Positions 29,718 to 42,444 of a stretch of DNA of 64,000 nt are shown piece by piece. The notes below the pieces were generated by a model, which searched no databases, was not told the DNA's origin, and saw nothing but the letters and a program-made list of their open reading frames with translations. The position numbers and the translations under genes are program-made. Position 1 is the first letter of the stretch. Every line of letters starts with the position of its first letter. Location: the NCBI GenBank assembly GCA_051294375.1, contig CM119267.1, positions 9,325,709 through 9,389,708 of the forward strand, given 5' to 3'. This DNA comes from Paraspadella gotoi. Taxonomy: Eukaryota > Chaetognatha.

Positions 29718-30661
29718 ATGGGTGGCCGCGGGCGTGGCGGCCGTGGTGGCGCTCGTGCCGCCATGAGCTTCAATGTGGAAGAGTTGGGATTTCGACGCGG
29801 GGACCCGTTGCCTGGGTCACAGTTGGTGCCTCCGCCTCTCTTTCCGCAGCTCTTGGCCAGACCAGCCCCGTTTAACAATACGGAAGAGTTGGAATATTTG
29901 CAGGTTTGTAACTTGTAAAACAGAATGAGCTAAAAATAAGTTCACTTTTTTAATTCGGTGCCATGGGATTGTTGATTAAATGTAACGACATCACTGTATC
30001 GAAATTGATTTATTTAATTATCCCCCTTTAGAGCTCAACTGAATTTTTATTTTTGCGTGGTACCGTGGGTTACTGTGTCGGTGATGGTGTAATTTATGTT
30101 AAAAACGAATTAATTGTATGTCTGCGTTCTTAAATAATTTTCTTTACTCAGGCGCTTAAGGAAGACTATCGGACGACGATGTCAAAGAGTCCCCACTTCA
30201 TCAGGGCGGAGGAAGCCAAACATTCTATCGAGCGCTACTCGGATAAATTCAAGACTGCCAAGCCCGAAGATGAAGACCGCCATCTGTGGGAGATGGATGC
30301 CGCCTTCTTTCCACCCGAACTGAACACTTCCGGGAAAAAAAAAAAGAAGAAAGGCGTGAAGGGCGCCGGGTCAAAATCGAAGGGCCTCGTCGAAGAAAAG
30401 GACATCGCCTCCAGACTCGACGAACTCGAAAAGGGAGAGGTCAACGACGACGACGACGACGACGAACAACCTCGAACGAAAAAACCCAAGAACGCCACCG
30501 ACGATGACGACGACGAAGACGAGGAAGGCGATGAGGGAGACGAAGAAGAGGAAGACGTCGAAGACATCGGCGGGAACGACTACGAGCAAAACTATTTCGA
30601 CAACGGCGAGGACGAGGCCAACACCTCCGAGGACAATTTGGACGAAGGGGGAACTTACTGA
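29718..30661 (+). CDS. POLR3G: RNA polymerase III subunit RPC7
   Basis: A subunit of the RPC3-RPC6-RPC7 initiation subcomplex of Pol III, in the nucleus. Two exons, 29718-29903 and 30152-30661, join to 231 aa. The N-terminus is the family GRGRGGRGG start followed by SFNVEELGF. The middle has a conserved segment with PPPLFPQL, a YL-x-ALKEDYR-type element across the intron and ERYSDKF, and then FFPPEL. The tail is K-rich and then extremely acidic (many Asp/Glu runs). The short length and acidic tail are typical. The in-frame ATG at 29718 was chosen because it begins the Gly/Arg motif. A long pyrimidine tract ending CCTCAG lies at about 29533-29560. Whether it corresponds to POLR3G or POLR3GL cannot be decided in an invertebrate. 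Confidence 0.88.
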
Positions 30662-31041
30662 AGAGAAAGAAAGAAATTCGATTGCCCGGTTCGGAATAGT
30701 TTTACTCCCGGATTTTTCGTATTTTACTCTCGGATTTCGCAACCGCCCCGCCACTGATTATCAACTTCGTTTCCCTTTTGTTTTATGTTCCTTATTTCCT
30801 CTTCCTCCTCCTCCTCCTCGTTTTCCTGCTCTTCCTGCCACATTCGGTTGACCTTTACTCGACCAGTTTTCCTCATCCTTCAAATGACATTCTCTTCAAT
30901 TTGTTTCGCATTCTTTTCGGATTCGATTCTCTCTCCGATTTTGTTTTTCTTTTCCTGTTATATTATGTCTAGTATCAATTTATTCCGGTTATTTTTATTA
31001 TTCTAGCGTCAACCTTTCACCGTTTTCGAACTCTCGCTACA

Positions 31042-32706
31042 ATGCCTCACGGATTGAACGATGAGCAGAAGAAGGAGTTGATAACGATCGCCAATGGCAT
31101 CGTGGCGCCCGGCAAAGGCATTCTGGCCGCAGACGAGTCCACCGGTAAGGTTTAATGAAAACTAAGTATTTTAAAATTTAAATACAATATGGAACCACAT
31201 CACTCCAGTAAATAAATATTACATCGTAAAAATGATTGTTACAAAATATTTTTATAAATATGTATTTTTTTGGGCTTTATTGCTATTTAAGGCACTATCG
31301 GGAAACGTTTTTCCACCATCGGGGTCGACAATGAAGAGGAAAACCGCCGCAAATACCGTCAGCTTCTTTTCACTTCCGGTTGGTTTTCAATTGATTTGTC
31401 AAATTTTAAATACAAATAATAATAATCAATAATCGTCTTTATTTTCTAACCTTTCTTTACTCCCACAAAAGGAAAGGAAGCGTGGGCACATATAGGCGGC
31501 GTTATTCTTTTTCACGAGACCATGTACCAGAAGGCAGACGACGGGACCCCGTTCACCAAGATCATTCGCGATAACGGAGCTTACGTGAGTGGCTCCTTGC
31601 CGCCATTTCGACCTCCGATGAGCGATACTTATTTTCTTCCTTCCATTTCCTTTTCTTCAGGTTGGAATAAAGCTCGACAAGGGAGTCGTTCCCCTGGCTG
31701 GCACCGTGACCGAATGCACAACCCAGGGTCTCGATTCCCTCGCCGACCGCTGCAAGCAGTACAAGCTGGATGGCGCCGATTTCGCTAAGTGGCGCTGCGT
31801 CCTCAAGATAGGCGGAGGCAGGCCGTCGCAATTGGCCATCATCGAAAACGCCAACGTTCTGGCCAGGTTCGGGTTTTCCCACCTCGGAATTTTTTTCCTT
31901 GTACCTTAAATGACTTTTGCTCTCTTTCTCCAAGGTATGCGTCCATCTGCCAGCAGGCAGGGCTGGTTCCTATCGTCGAACCAGAGATTTTGCCCGACGG
32001 GGATCACGATCTGGAAGCCTGCGTTGAAGCAACAGAGAGAGTCCTGTCCTACGTGTACCGAGCTCTGAACGAGCACAATGTTTTTCTCGAGGGTAGGTGG
32101 CCCAATGGCTGTTATTTCGGTACATTGCGAACTAGTTACCTTTAGTGATGAGCGGGGTGTCCAACATTAGTTCCATTCTTTTTATGTATTTAAATCCCGT
32201 TTCCTCGACCCGAAGGTACTCTCCTTAAGCCGAACATGGTCACTGCGGGTTTCGACTGCCCGAAAAAATACGATGCTGTTCAAATCGCTAGCGCGACCGT
32301 AACCGCCCTGCAGCGCACCGTGCCGGCAGCCGTACCGGGCATCACTTTCTTGTCGGGAGGCCAAACGGAGGAGGACGCCACCCTCAATCTTGACGCCATT
32401 AACAAGTATCCCGGAAGGAAACCGTGGGCGCTTACTTTTTCATATGGAAGGGCGTTGCAGGCGAGTTTGAGGGATCCGACTTTTTATTTTTACTCGAACT
32501 ATGGATTTTAAAACTTCCTCCTTTTCTTTCCACAGGCTTCGGTTCTGGACGCTTGGAAGGGCAAGGACGAGAACGTCCAGGCGGCGGGCGCGGAGTTCGT
32601 CAAACGCGCCAGGGCCAATGGCCTCGCTAGTCTCGGCGAATACAAGGGCGACCTCGTCGGTGGCGCCGGCGGGAAATCTCTCTTCGTCGCCAATCATCAA
32701 TACTGA
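31042..32706 (+). CDS. ALDOA: Class I fructose-bisphosphate aldolase
   Basis: A cytosolic glycolytic enzyme that splits fructose-1,6-bisphosphate. Seven exons join in frame to 360 aa, the usual length: 31042-31144, 31292-31378, 31472-31584, 31661-31866, 31935-32092, 32216-32460 and 32536-32706. Landmarks are [67 protein letters not shown], the Schiff-base Lys in [21 protein letters not shown] and the C-terminal Tyr of NHQY. The last intron begins with GC (CAG|GCGAGT) rather than GT; only that splice keeps the frame and restores the LQASVLDAW sequence. The symbol is the vertebrate type and is used loosely for a single invertebrate aldolase. A TATTCTAG acceptor-like site lies 35 nt before the start. 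Confidence 0.97.
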
Positions 32707-33260
32707 GGAAAAGCTTGTACCGATGACGGTTACGCGTATTCAAAGTTGAGTAAAAATCGGTGAAAAGTTTTTTTAAAAAAAAGGTGACGTTTGAAAACAA
32801 GCTGCTAGTCTTTCGCAAGTGTAGACCGGCTATGTATGAAGTTTTCGGGCTAAGAACAAACTCTTGGTGTCTTTTGTTGCGTGAACCATATTTTAAACGT
32901 CGGACTAATTTGTGGAATCAATAGTTTTCACCATATTTACCGTTCCAATTTACGTTTTTATTTCGTTTCTACATGGCTTCGTTTTTAAGGCATTCCAAGT
33001 TACTTTTTTTATTTTTTAGGGTATTACGATAGATTCGTTCGTCTGACAGTCGTTTTTTATTTACTCTTAGAATTATTGTAAAAGTAATCGTGTAATGTGA
33101 TTTGAAATAGAAATCGAATTATAACCAGAATATATGTTCTATTATGTCTTCTTGATTCTTCCAACAAGCAGACGTGTTTATAAGCTTAAAATAGATTAGC
33201 GTCAGTTTTCCACGTGGGAAAAAAAAATTGTTTCTCAATCCCGAGGTTGAGATAGAGACG

Positions 33261-36200
33261 ATGGAGGAACCCCAACGACCTCTGCTAGATTCCGACCCAG
33301 GAGAGGAAGAGGACGACGAGGGCGGCATTGTCGAAGAGATCGTAGATCTTCCCGGGACCACAGCCGCGTCTATATCGCAGATCAACGACGAGACCTTAAA
33401 TGAAGAAGACAACGAATCTTCAGATGATGGAGATGACGACGCAGATGATGGGGACGACGAGGGGGATGAAGAAGGCGAGGAGGAGGAAGATACGGATGAT
33501 ATGAGTCAACTGCTTCTACAAGCTATGGAAGGTTTGTTTTTTCATTATAGCAAAAATATGTCCTGTTTTCGGTGCTTTGGATTGGAACAGGTTAAAAACT
33601 TCGCTTTCCACCACAAAATTTTATTTAAATGAACTTATTTTTTCAGTGCGATGTAATACTTTTTTTTTTCAACTTCAGTTTAATGTATGTGAAGGAGCAT
33701 CATTTGGCTAACTAAATTTCACGCTACACCAGTTTTCCAGTTACAGTTTTAAACAACTTCAAACTCGATTTATTTTTCTACTTATTATCCCCCACTTTAA
33801 ATCGAAATGTTTTTAAGATAAAAACATAAAAAAGTAAACCCAAGCCTTTGATTTCCTTCGCTCTCAGCCTCCACCGACGACGCTGGCGGAGATTCCGACG
33901 AGTCCGACGGGCAGACGGAAAAATGCCCTATTTGCCTTTGCAAGTTTCGCGGTCAGGAGTTGGGGAACCCCGAATCGTGCGACCACTGCTTCTGCCTTGA
34001 GTGCATCGTGGAGTGGTCGAACAACGTGAACACGTGCCCCGTCGATCGACAGGTGAACTAGCGGAGCTAAGTTAAATGAAAGCTCGTCACACATGACGCG
34101 TTTAAAATACCAGGTTTTCCATCAAATCTTCGCTCGAATGCTGCCCGAAGGTGACATCCTCCGCACCATCGCTTGCGATGACAACCAAATTAAAGAGACG
34201 GAAGATATTCCCGACGAAGAGCAAACCTTCTGCGAAGTTTGCGGAAGCTGCGATCGCGAAGACCGACTGTTGCTATGCGACGGTTGCGACAACGGGTAAC
34301 GAAGGAAGTTGAGAATCACGCAATTTGCAATTTATTGTTGTTACTCGAATCTTTTTTCTCATTTATCCTCTAAGTTTTCATCTGGAGTGCTTGACGCCAC
34401 CCTTGGCTGACGTTCCTATCGAAGAATGGTTCTGTCCCGAGTGCGCGGAACGATTCGCCGACCAGATCCAGACTCCAGCGCCGACCCGAGAGCTGCGGCG
34501 CCGTATCCCCAGGACCCGCATCGCCGAACGGGTCAGGGGAATTATTCGGGAGAGGAGGTTGCCGAGAGTTGAGCTCGAGGACATCGCGGTTAGCATCCTG
34601 ACTTTAAAATTTCTGAGTAATATTATACATTTGACGGATATAACGATTTATGTCCTACTATTTTTATTTCAGTATGAGATGGAGGATGCGGAGGGTTATT
34701 TGCAACAAGGAACGAGCGGAATCTCCCAATCGTCCTTTGCGTCGACGATGCAGTTGAAACGAGGGGCGTCCAAAAGGAGGTCGAAGAAAAGAAAAAGCAA
34801 AGGAAAAGGGAAAAGAAGAAAGAAGTCGAAAAAAAGGAAGAAGCCACTTTCCCCCTTCTTCCTTTTCATGCAGGATTTTCGTGCGAGTAAAAAGGTAATG
34901 ATGAAGGGTTATCGTTTTACTGAGTTTTTCAAATCAACCCAAAAACAATGATTCTTATGCTATTTTTTTTTTTATCAAGGGATTGGGCTGGACTGCTCCA
35001 CAACTTGTCGAGCACGGATCTGCCGAGTGGAACCAAATGTGCCAGGACCTAAAAGCACCCTACGTGGAAAGAAGCGAGAGGTTAGATTATTAAGTCTTTT
35101 TTTTCTTCTTTTTTTTCCGCTTTAGATTTAGCTTTTGCTTTCGTTTTCGTTTTCGTCTTTTGCTTGGCCGTCGATGGAATCTGCTTGGCCGGCGATGTTT
35201 GTTTTAGAATTTCGGCTTTCCACTTCGCTTCAACTTGAATGAATTAGTTAAAACCTAGAAAAGACAAATCTACATCTCAAGGGGGGTATAGCTCAGTGGT
35301 AGAGCATTCGACTGCAGATCGAGAGGTCCCCGGTTCAAGTCCGGGTGCCCCCTATTTTTTTTCTTGATTTGTTTTTAGTCATTCTTGGTTAAATTTTACA
35401 GGGCCAAGAATGAAGCTAAAGTTCGTGCGAACAAAGCGTCGACGACCCTTTCCCAAAGTCTCGATGTTGGAATCGATTCTGCGAAAGCTAGATTAGCTAA
35501 AGTCATGGGTCTTCAAGTAGGTTTTTTCTGATTGCCTAATGGATCTAAAATTATTTTTAAAATTGATGATTGAGTTTTTATCCAGGCCCCCGCGACTGGA
35601 ACGATGACTCCCCTTATCAAATCAAAAAGCAGTTCGACTTCTGCATCAACACCCTTCGACAATCGTGAAGCGATATTTCCATCCTTTAAAGTGACGGAAG
35701 GAGCCAATGATATCAACGGAATATAGTAATGAAATAAAACTTGCTTTGACATAAGTGGACTATAATTAAAAAACAACTGTTTTTTTTTTTACTTTAGCCC
35801 GGAACGTTCTCCATCTCCCGCGCCAGGCCCGAGCTCGGCTTCTTCGGCCGACACCCGTTTTCTTTTGGGAGGCAAAAAAGCCGTTATCCGCCTCAGTAAA
35901 ATCCAAATCCCGGCTTCGGGCACCGCGGGGCCAGATCTCCTTTCCAACATTTTATCCTCGCAAGATCGACTAATGGCCAGGTTATTTCACTGTTGTCTGC
36001 TCAGGGTTATATCCTCCGCAAAAACTCTTTCATAAGTGGATAATTTTCGGAATAATATTTAACGATGATAACGTTTTAGGTCCGACGAGATTCGAATAAA
36101 CAAGGACGGAACTCTCTCCGAAAATGAGATTAAAAGACGGCGAGACGAAGAGCGTCGAAAGAAGGAAGAATATAAAAAGAAAAAAGCCGCCGAGGAGGAA

Positions 36201-39200
36201 AAGAGTAGAAAGGAGAAGAAGGAAAAGGAGGAGAAAGAACAGCGACGAAAATCCGTGGTGAAAAAAATAAAGGAGCCTCTGGCTTCTGAGTCCGATGAAG
36301 ACGTCCCTTTGGCAAATAAGAAAATATTTTTGGAAAAGCGAAGCAAAAGCGACTCAGTAGTGCGGAGCGACGACGACATGCTCGAACTCGACTTCGAACT
36401 CGACAACAACGACGATCAAAAGATCCTTTCGAATCTAGTTTCGGAAGAGCGGAAAGACAACTCTCCATATCTGACCTTTAAGCAGCGGTGCCGGAAGCTT
36501 TACAAAAGCGACCCAAAGCTTCGGCCCGATCGGAGCAAGGTGCGGCTCAAGCGTCTCTCCAAATCGGCCGTTCGGCGGGGCAAATTGGACTCGTCAGAAC
36601 AGGAAGACTCCGCCGATGGCGCCAAAACCAATCGTCAGCGGAAGAAGGAGACGGCGCGCCGACGAACGGCTGCCATGGTCTCCGATTCGGACAGCGACGA
36701 GGAGGGCGCGCGGAAGATACTCGCCTCGTCGGACAGTGACGCCGAAATGTCATTCAAAAAAAAACCAGTGGAGACTAAATCAGCATTCGTCTCTTCGGAA
36801 ACGAGCAGCGACGACGACGACAGGGAGAAGCGGAAGAAAGAGTTGGAGGCGAAATTTCAGAGAGAGAGATTGGAGAGGGAAGAGAGGGAAAGGAAGCAGA
36901 GAGAAAGGAGGGAGAAGGAGCAGTTGAAAGCAAAGTCCCAAGAGTCGAGCGATTCGGATTACGAGATCGCCAAGATACGAGCGCAACTGATGTCCGGCAA
37001 GTCGCCAGGAAGATCTAAACAGAAAGAGGAGAACAAAGATAAAGATAGGGAAAAAAGAAAAAAGAAGGAGAAAGAGAAAAAGCGGCGGGAAGAGGAAGAA
37101 GAGAGGAAAAGGAGGGAGAAAGAAAAGGAACGTCGGACTCTGAAAGAGGAGGAAGAGAAGAAGGAAAGACGGAGAAAGGAAAAGCGGAGATTGGAAAAAG
37201 AGAAAGAAAAGGAAAGAGAAAAAGAGAAGGAGAAGGAGAAAAAGAGGGATAAAGAGAGGGATAAGGAGAAAGAAAGGGTAAAAGAGAAGGAACGTGATAA
37301 AGAGAAGGAACGGTATAAAGAGAAGGAACGGGAAAGGGCGAAAGAAAAAGAAAGCGAGAAATGGAAGCATAGACAAAAGAATTTGAACGGGATTGAGGTA
37401 AAAGAAAATAAGCGACATGAGCCATCGGCTGAATTCGATAAGATGGCCATCGAGAAAAACCTTTCCGAATCTTCTAAAAAAGATGGAGAAACTAATGTTC
37501 CAGAGTCTCTTAGAGAGTTGGCGGAGGAACGGAGTAAAACTGAAGAGGCTTGCGAAGGCAAGATTCTCTTGGAAGAGAGTTCGGTTAAGAAAAGCGCCGC
37601 ATCGGACGAATTGGCCGATTTATTATCCGACGCTGCAGATTTGGCGGAGGACACTTTGGAAAAAAGACGCCGGGTTCGAGTTCCTGCCGACACCATTGAC
37701 AGGGATTTCGGTGAAAGTTCTCCCGTTAAAGTCGATCCAACTGATTCTCGCTCCGACGTCGGAGAAAATGAGTCTCTTCTTTCGAACGTCGAGGGTGGAA
37801 CTGATAATGCTGGCGGTAGGGAGACGGATGGCGTCGGAAAAGAATCCGCTCTTGGCGATGATAACGCAGTCGAGAAAGATCCCGCTCTCGCAAAGGAGAA
37901 CAACCTCGGAACAGACGATGTCGAGAAAGGAAAACCTGACGAGAATGCGGAACCCGATAAAGAAGCTCCAAATAACATTCAAGAGGATGGCAATGAATCT
38001 AAAATTGAGACATTGGATGATGAAGAGGATAGAATTTCTGATATCGACGGAATTAATGTTGAAGATGTTGAGCTTGTCGAGGAGGAATTGGGAGGCATAA
38101 TAGGAGAATGCCTCAAGGATTTTAACAAAGATAAATCCTTGTCGGCAAAATCGCCTGTTCTGGAAAAGGAAGAAAAAAGTCCGACACCCCCTAAAGCGGA
38201 GGAAACGACTAAAACAATAATAATATCAAAGGAAACAACGTCTTCGAAGAATTTGCAAGAAGCAAACGCGGAAAAACGGCCGACCTCGCCGCCGAGAGAA
38301 CCCGTGTTAAAACCTCTTGAATCCTGCAACGAAATTACCACCGAAAAAGCTGATACGAAAAAGTCCTTTAACTTACGGGAATTGAATTGGAATTCCAAAA
38401 CTTGCTATCAGCGCCAAAAAAAGCGATTGAAGGAATTGAAACAGTTAACGAAGGAACAGCGTTTCCGCGCCATAGAAAGGGATCCCAGGTTGAAACCGAC
38501 GAGATGCTGCGTCAAAATTAAGGACGCAGCGAGAGGCGACTCTTCGATCTCGAGGATGGTTCGCTATTGGAGTCGTCGTATCGACGCTCTTGTCCGCGAT
38601 AACGTCGACGAAGGAAAAGGCTCGTTCCTCAAACGCGTCATAAAACCCATCGTGGAATCCGACGACGAGCCGAACGAGAAGGTCGCTAACGACGTCAAGA
38701 GCATTTTGAAGAGACTCGATTCTGGCGACGAGAGCGACGAGGACTCCAAGGCTGGCACCGTGACGACGACGAAGAAAGATGAAAACCTCGCGCAAATAAA
38801 AAATAAAAGGGAGTGGAAGGAGAAGATGGATATGAAGAAAATCAAAGAAGAGCGAGAGAAAAGAGAGAAACTCGAGGAGAGGGATCGCCAGAGGAGGGAG
38901 AAAGAGAAGAAGAAAAAACGCCCCGACGAAGACGAGGACGAAGACGTTTTGGCTAAGATCAAGTTCAAGCCTATAGTTTCGGGCCTCCCGAAAATTCCTC
39001 GGAGAAACGAAGGACCGCCGACGCCGTCTCTGAAGCCGACGCAAACTCAGAGACCCCAAGGAGGCCAGGGTAGCTTTAGAGGTCGCCCCGCGCCCTTGCC
39101 GTCTCGGTTCGGCGTCATTCCTAAGCTGCATCCACCGCCCAAGCCGAGCGGTAGCGTTCTGGGAAACGTTTATCAAGAAGACAAACCATTGTATCCCAAA

Positions 39201-42200
39201 TACGAACGGGGGTGAGTTCTGAAAATGAAAATTGTTAAGCGTTCTGATGGAGAAAAACAATACTTAGTATTTCAATGAAATTGGTACAACCAATGTACGA
39301 TTTGTAAGGTTTCCGCGTCGCGACTGGGGCAAAGATTTTCGCGGTGAAAAGACGTCGCGCGAAGAACGACGTCGGCAGCTTCAGCACATGCAGCAGGTGC
39401 AGGAGGATAAAAAAACCTCGGTGGAGGAAGAAGCAAAACAGAGGCGTGAGGAACCTGAAATGACGTCTCAGCTCGATCGCGACGTTATGTCAAGGATCGA
39501 TTTGTTGTGGCGAAATTCGGAAAATCGTGATAGGAGGTGAGGCACATTTAAAAAAAAAAGAGTAATGAAGATTAACCTCACGGGTATTTTTAATCAGGAC
39601 TTTTCCGAATCGCGACATCGAGCCGAGCCGAGAGGCTATCCAAGAGCCCATCCAAGAGCCCATTCAAGAGCCCATCCAAGAGCCAAACCGAGAGACGCAA
39701 GTGGAAATCCCCGGCCTCGGCGGCGGTGTCGACATTGCCGGGAATCAAGCCTTTGAGCAAGAACTGGACGAAGAACTGGCAAGTTTCACATTAACTAATT
39801 TACGATTTATTTTTTGCATTCGCGTTGAGATAGTCTTTTTCTTGACTAGGCGGCCTTCAGTCCCGGTTGCGACGACGATGGCCCGGGCAGTCCCGACGAC
39901 GGTCCGACAACAGAGGTTTCCCCGATCATGGAGTCGGATATGTCTCCGCTCTCGTTGCTCAGAGCAAAGAGGGATAGAGCGAGGAGGGAGATGCAAGATC
40001 AGGAGGAGCGGGAGAAGGCTAAACGGGAGTCGTCGGAAGAACCAGACAGAGAGGAGCAGGAGTATCAAAACGACAGGGAGCGTGAAAAGCGCGCGGAACC
40101 GGAAAAGTCGAAAGGGAAGACGTCAAAAGATGGCAGTGACGAAGAAAAGGGCAAAGTTTCTGATGCTCTGAAAAGGGTGAGATTCCAGTCTGTCAGCTAA
40201 TTCTAGTGTTTGTTGCGAAACATTATTCTTTTTTTTTAAAGGAAACTCCCGGGCGTGAGGTACCGGCGAAAAAAGACGTCAACATTCAAGACATCCAACA
40301 TTTGCTTAAAACTTTGCAAGTTCTTCAGAACATGACAAAAACCGATAAGAAAGACAAGAAAAAAGAGAAGAAAGATAAGAAAAGGAAAGCTGATTCGGCG
40401 CCTGGCGCTCCGCCGAACAAAGCGAAGCGTGTCCAGATCGAAGACGCCACTTACGACCCCGCGAATCCTACGACGGAGGAGGCGGACTTCAAACCGCCTC
40501 TTCCTCCCAACGACCCTCCCCCGCTGCCACCCGAGGTCGAACCTCCTCCGTTGCCGGACGAACCGCCTCCGCCCGACCTGTTGCCACCCCCTTTGCCACC
40601 CACCTTCCTGGTCGCCATGTATTCACCTTCTGCGCTATCCTCCTCTTACCTCCCACCCTTTTTTACTACTTACGCCAACTTGCCACATCAGAATTCGGCC
40701 GCCTTTCAAAAACTTCCCCTTCTACCCGATATCGAGATGCCCCCGTTAGAGATTGAACCTGACTCTGGGATGGAAGGCTTGGAGTCTCTTATGAGGATAC
40801 AGCACAAGTTGAAAACCATGGAGCAACCGCTCGCCTATCCACCCGAAGTGAAGGACGTAGATCCCAAATCTGGCTACTCCAAGAGTTCCTTCTCAGTTTT
40901 CCTCGACAAAATAAGATCTGCCATGATTCATATTTATCCTTCGGTAACTTTTAATGTTATTACCTTGCTCGATTAGTTAAGTAAAATGCTTCCCAATAAT
41001 CTAAATTACTTCACAGGTTAGCGATGGTCACAACGTAGTGGGGTCTCAAAATGTAAAACCATCTGAGAGTGGTGAGCATCGGTTTAGTTGCTTTAGTCGT
41101 TTTGACTTCACGAAATATGCATTTAATGTTTGTTTATAATTTAGGAACCATGGACATGGAACTTGATTCCCCGACTTCTGACGAGGAGGAAGATGAAGAG
41201 GAAGAGTTGGAGCCGAAGTCGACGAAGGACGCTGCGTCGGCTATGGTGGTGATGCTTCAGCAAATGATCGGAAACGAGGCGCTGGGGAAGCTGACGGGGA
41301 TGGCTCAGGACGTCTCCGATGGCAAGATCAGCTTGGAGGACTTCCAGGTCGGCATCAGCGAATTATTTTCAAGTTTTACGCTTAGACCTAGTTTTTATCA
41401 TAATCTAAAAAATTGTATTCCAGACGAACCTGCAAGAATCTTCTTTGAAATCTATTTTGAAAAACAAAAATTCGGGCGAGGACAACTCTGCTGCGTCGTC
41501 TCCGTCCGACGACGAGGGTCAAGTTCAGTAAGTTAATGTATTTTTATTTCATCGAAATTTATGTTCTACACGGATTTCAAATGGGAGTGAAATGAAAGGA
41601 TCAAATACTGTGGCTAAAGTATTGTTATAGCAACTTCATATTTTGAAGAGAACAATGATCTCGAAAGAGCCTGTTGCCTCCCTAAACCTTGAAATATATT
41701 AATAAGAATTTTTTTGCATGCTCCCAAGATATTATAATAACTAATGAATTTAAAAAAAATTAAAATATTTGCTTCAATTTTTTACAATGAGTTAAAATTG
41801 AATTATCAAATAAGAGGGGAAAAAGGTTTGCAAAAAAGGTGCTGGAAGGCAAGCGCACCAGTTGCTATAATTTGCTTTATACGAACATAAACGTCCAAGG
41901 ACTTTTCCAACTAATGAAATGAATAAATATTAATGACAGTCAATGAAATCCGTGTAGTCATGTTACACGTTAGCTTTTAAAAGTTACTCTCAAAAACCTC
42001 TTTTTTAGATTCTCCGACCTGATTAATTCCATCTCCTCACTCGAAGCCAAGGAAGCTGAAAATCCCACTTCTGAGTCGGCGGACGCGGATACCGAGACAA
42101 GAGCCTCTCCTGCGAACGCTCCTTCCCAGGGACTGACCGACGTACAACGCAGAGACATGTACCTGAAAAAGCTGGACTTTCAAGAGAAGGTCTCAGAGGA

Positions 42201-42444
42201 GGTGAAAAAGGCGTTGAAACCGGCCTTCGCGCGACGCTCCATCACTAAACTTCAGTATAAAGATATAATGCGTCGCGTGGTGTCCAAGACGACCAACGCT
42301 TATGACGGTCGTAGCGAGTTGAACGTCAAAAAGCTCAAGGTCTTCGTCGACTCCTACATTAACCGATTTACGGAAGTGTCGCGGAAAGACGAACAAAAAA
42401 GAATCAAGAAAGAACTGGACAACTTGGTGGCCTCGAAGATTTAA
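33261..42444 (+). CDS. PHRF1: PHRF1-type RING and PHD finger protein with an HMG box
   Basis: A nuclear RING/PHD protein that in mammals reads histone marks, ubiquitinates TGIF and binds the Pol II CTD. Eighteen exons join in frame to 2326 aa: 33261-33531, 33868-34052, 34114-34295, 34375-34588, 34673-34894, 34980-35080, 35402-35516, 35586-35725, 35798-35980, 36080-39211, 39309-39536, 39598-39778, 39850-40176, 40242-40943, 41017-41071, 41145-41347, 41424-41527 and 42009-42444. RING (CPICLCKFRG, CDHCFCLECI) is at about residues 106-150, PHD (CEVCGSCDRED, CDGCDNGFHLECL, WFCPEC) at about 190-245, then an HMG-box-like segment at about 340-405. Next come very long K/E/R low-complexity and acidic regions, a proline tract and the C-terminal SRI-like CTD-binding helices (MYLKKLDFQEKVSEEVKKAL, YKDIMRRVV). 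The intron after 39778 uses a GC donor. Intron 6 carries tRNA-Cys. Human PHRF1 has no HMG box. Confidence 0.93.
34838..35440 (+). other. HMG-box-like segment within PHRF1
   Basis: Spanning exons 5-7, the protein reads KKPLSPFFLFMQDFRASKK, then GLGWTAPQLVEHGSAEWNQM, then KAPYVERSERAKNEAK. This fits the HMG-box pattern: a Pro-Leu-Ser/Thr start, aromatic helix 1 with FMQDFR, the conserved Trp in helix 2, and the KxPYxExxxxxKxxY-type helix 3. It is preceded by a K/R-rich stretch. In vertebrate PHRF1 the corresponding place goes directly from a basic region to the conserved RSRIARTLGL-like helix, here AKARLAKVMGL at residues about 420-430. Confidence 0.75.
35282..35353 (+). tRNA. tRNA-Cys (GCA)
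   Basis: A 72-nt cloverleaf starts GGGGGTATAGCTCAGTGGTA (intact A box) and ends with the B box GGTTCAAGTCC and the acceptor strand TGCCCCC plus discriminator T. The anticodon loop CTGCAGA carries GCA at 35314-35316. It is almost identical to vertebrate tRNA-Cys, has no intron, no encoded CCA, and is followed by a T-run that would terminate Pol III. It lies in the sense orientation in PHRF1 intron 6 (35081-35401). Confidence 0.98.
41566..41958. mobile_element. MITE-like element in last PHRF1 intron
   Basis: A 14-bp perfect inverted repeat, CTACACGGATTTCA at 41566-41579 and its complement at 41945-41958, bounds a 393-bp AT-rich unit without coding potential. It accounts for most of the 481-bp intron 41528-42008. 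No clean target duplication is visible, so the superfamily is open. Confidence 0.6.

Noticed and set aside
30235-30567. Serine-rich minus-strand frame opposite the POLR3G acidic tail
   Set aside because: A mirror image of GAC/GAA codon runs; the plus-strand RPC7 homology is clear.
36780-37978. Long minus-strand frames rich in Phe, Leu and Ser (up to 339 codons)
   Set aside because: They are antisense to the K/E/R-rich repeats of PHRF1 exon 10, whose splicing frame and termini are supported by homology.
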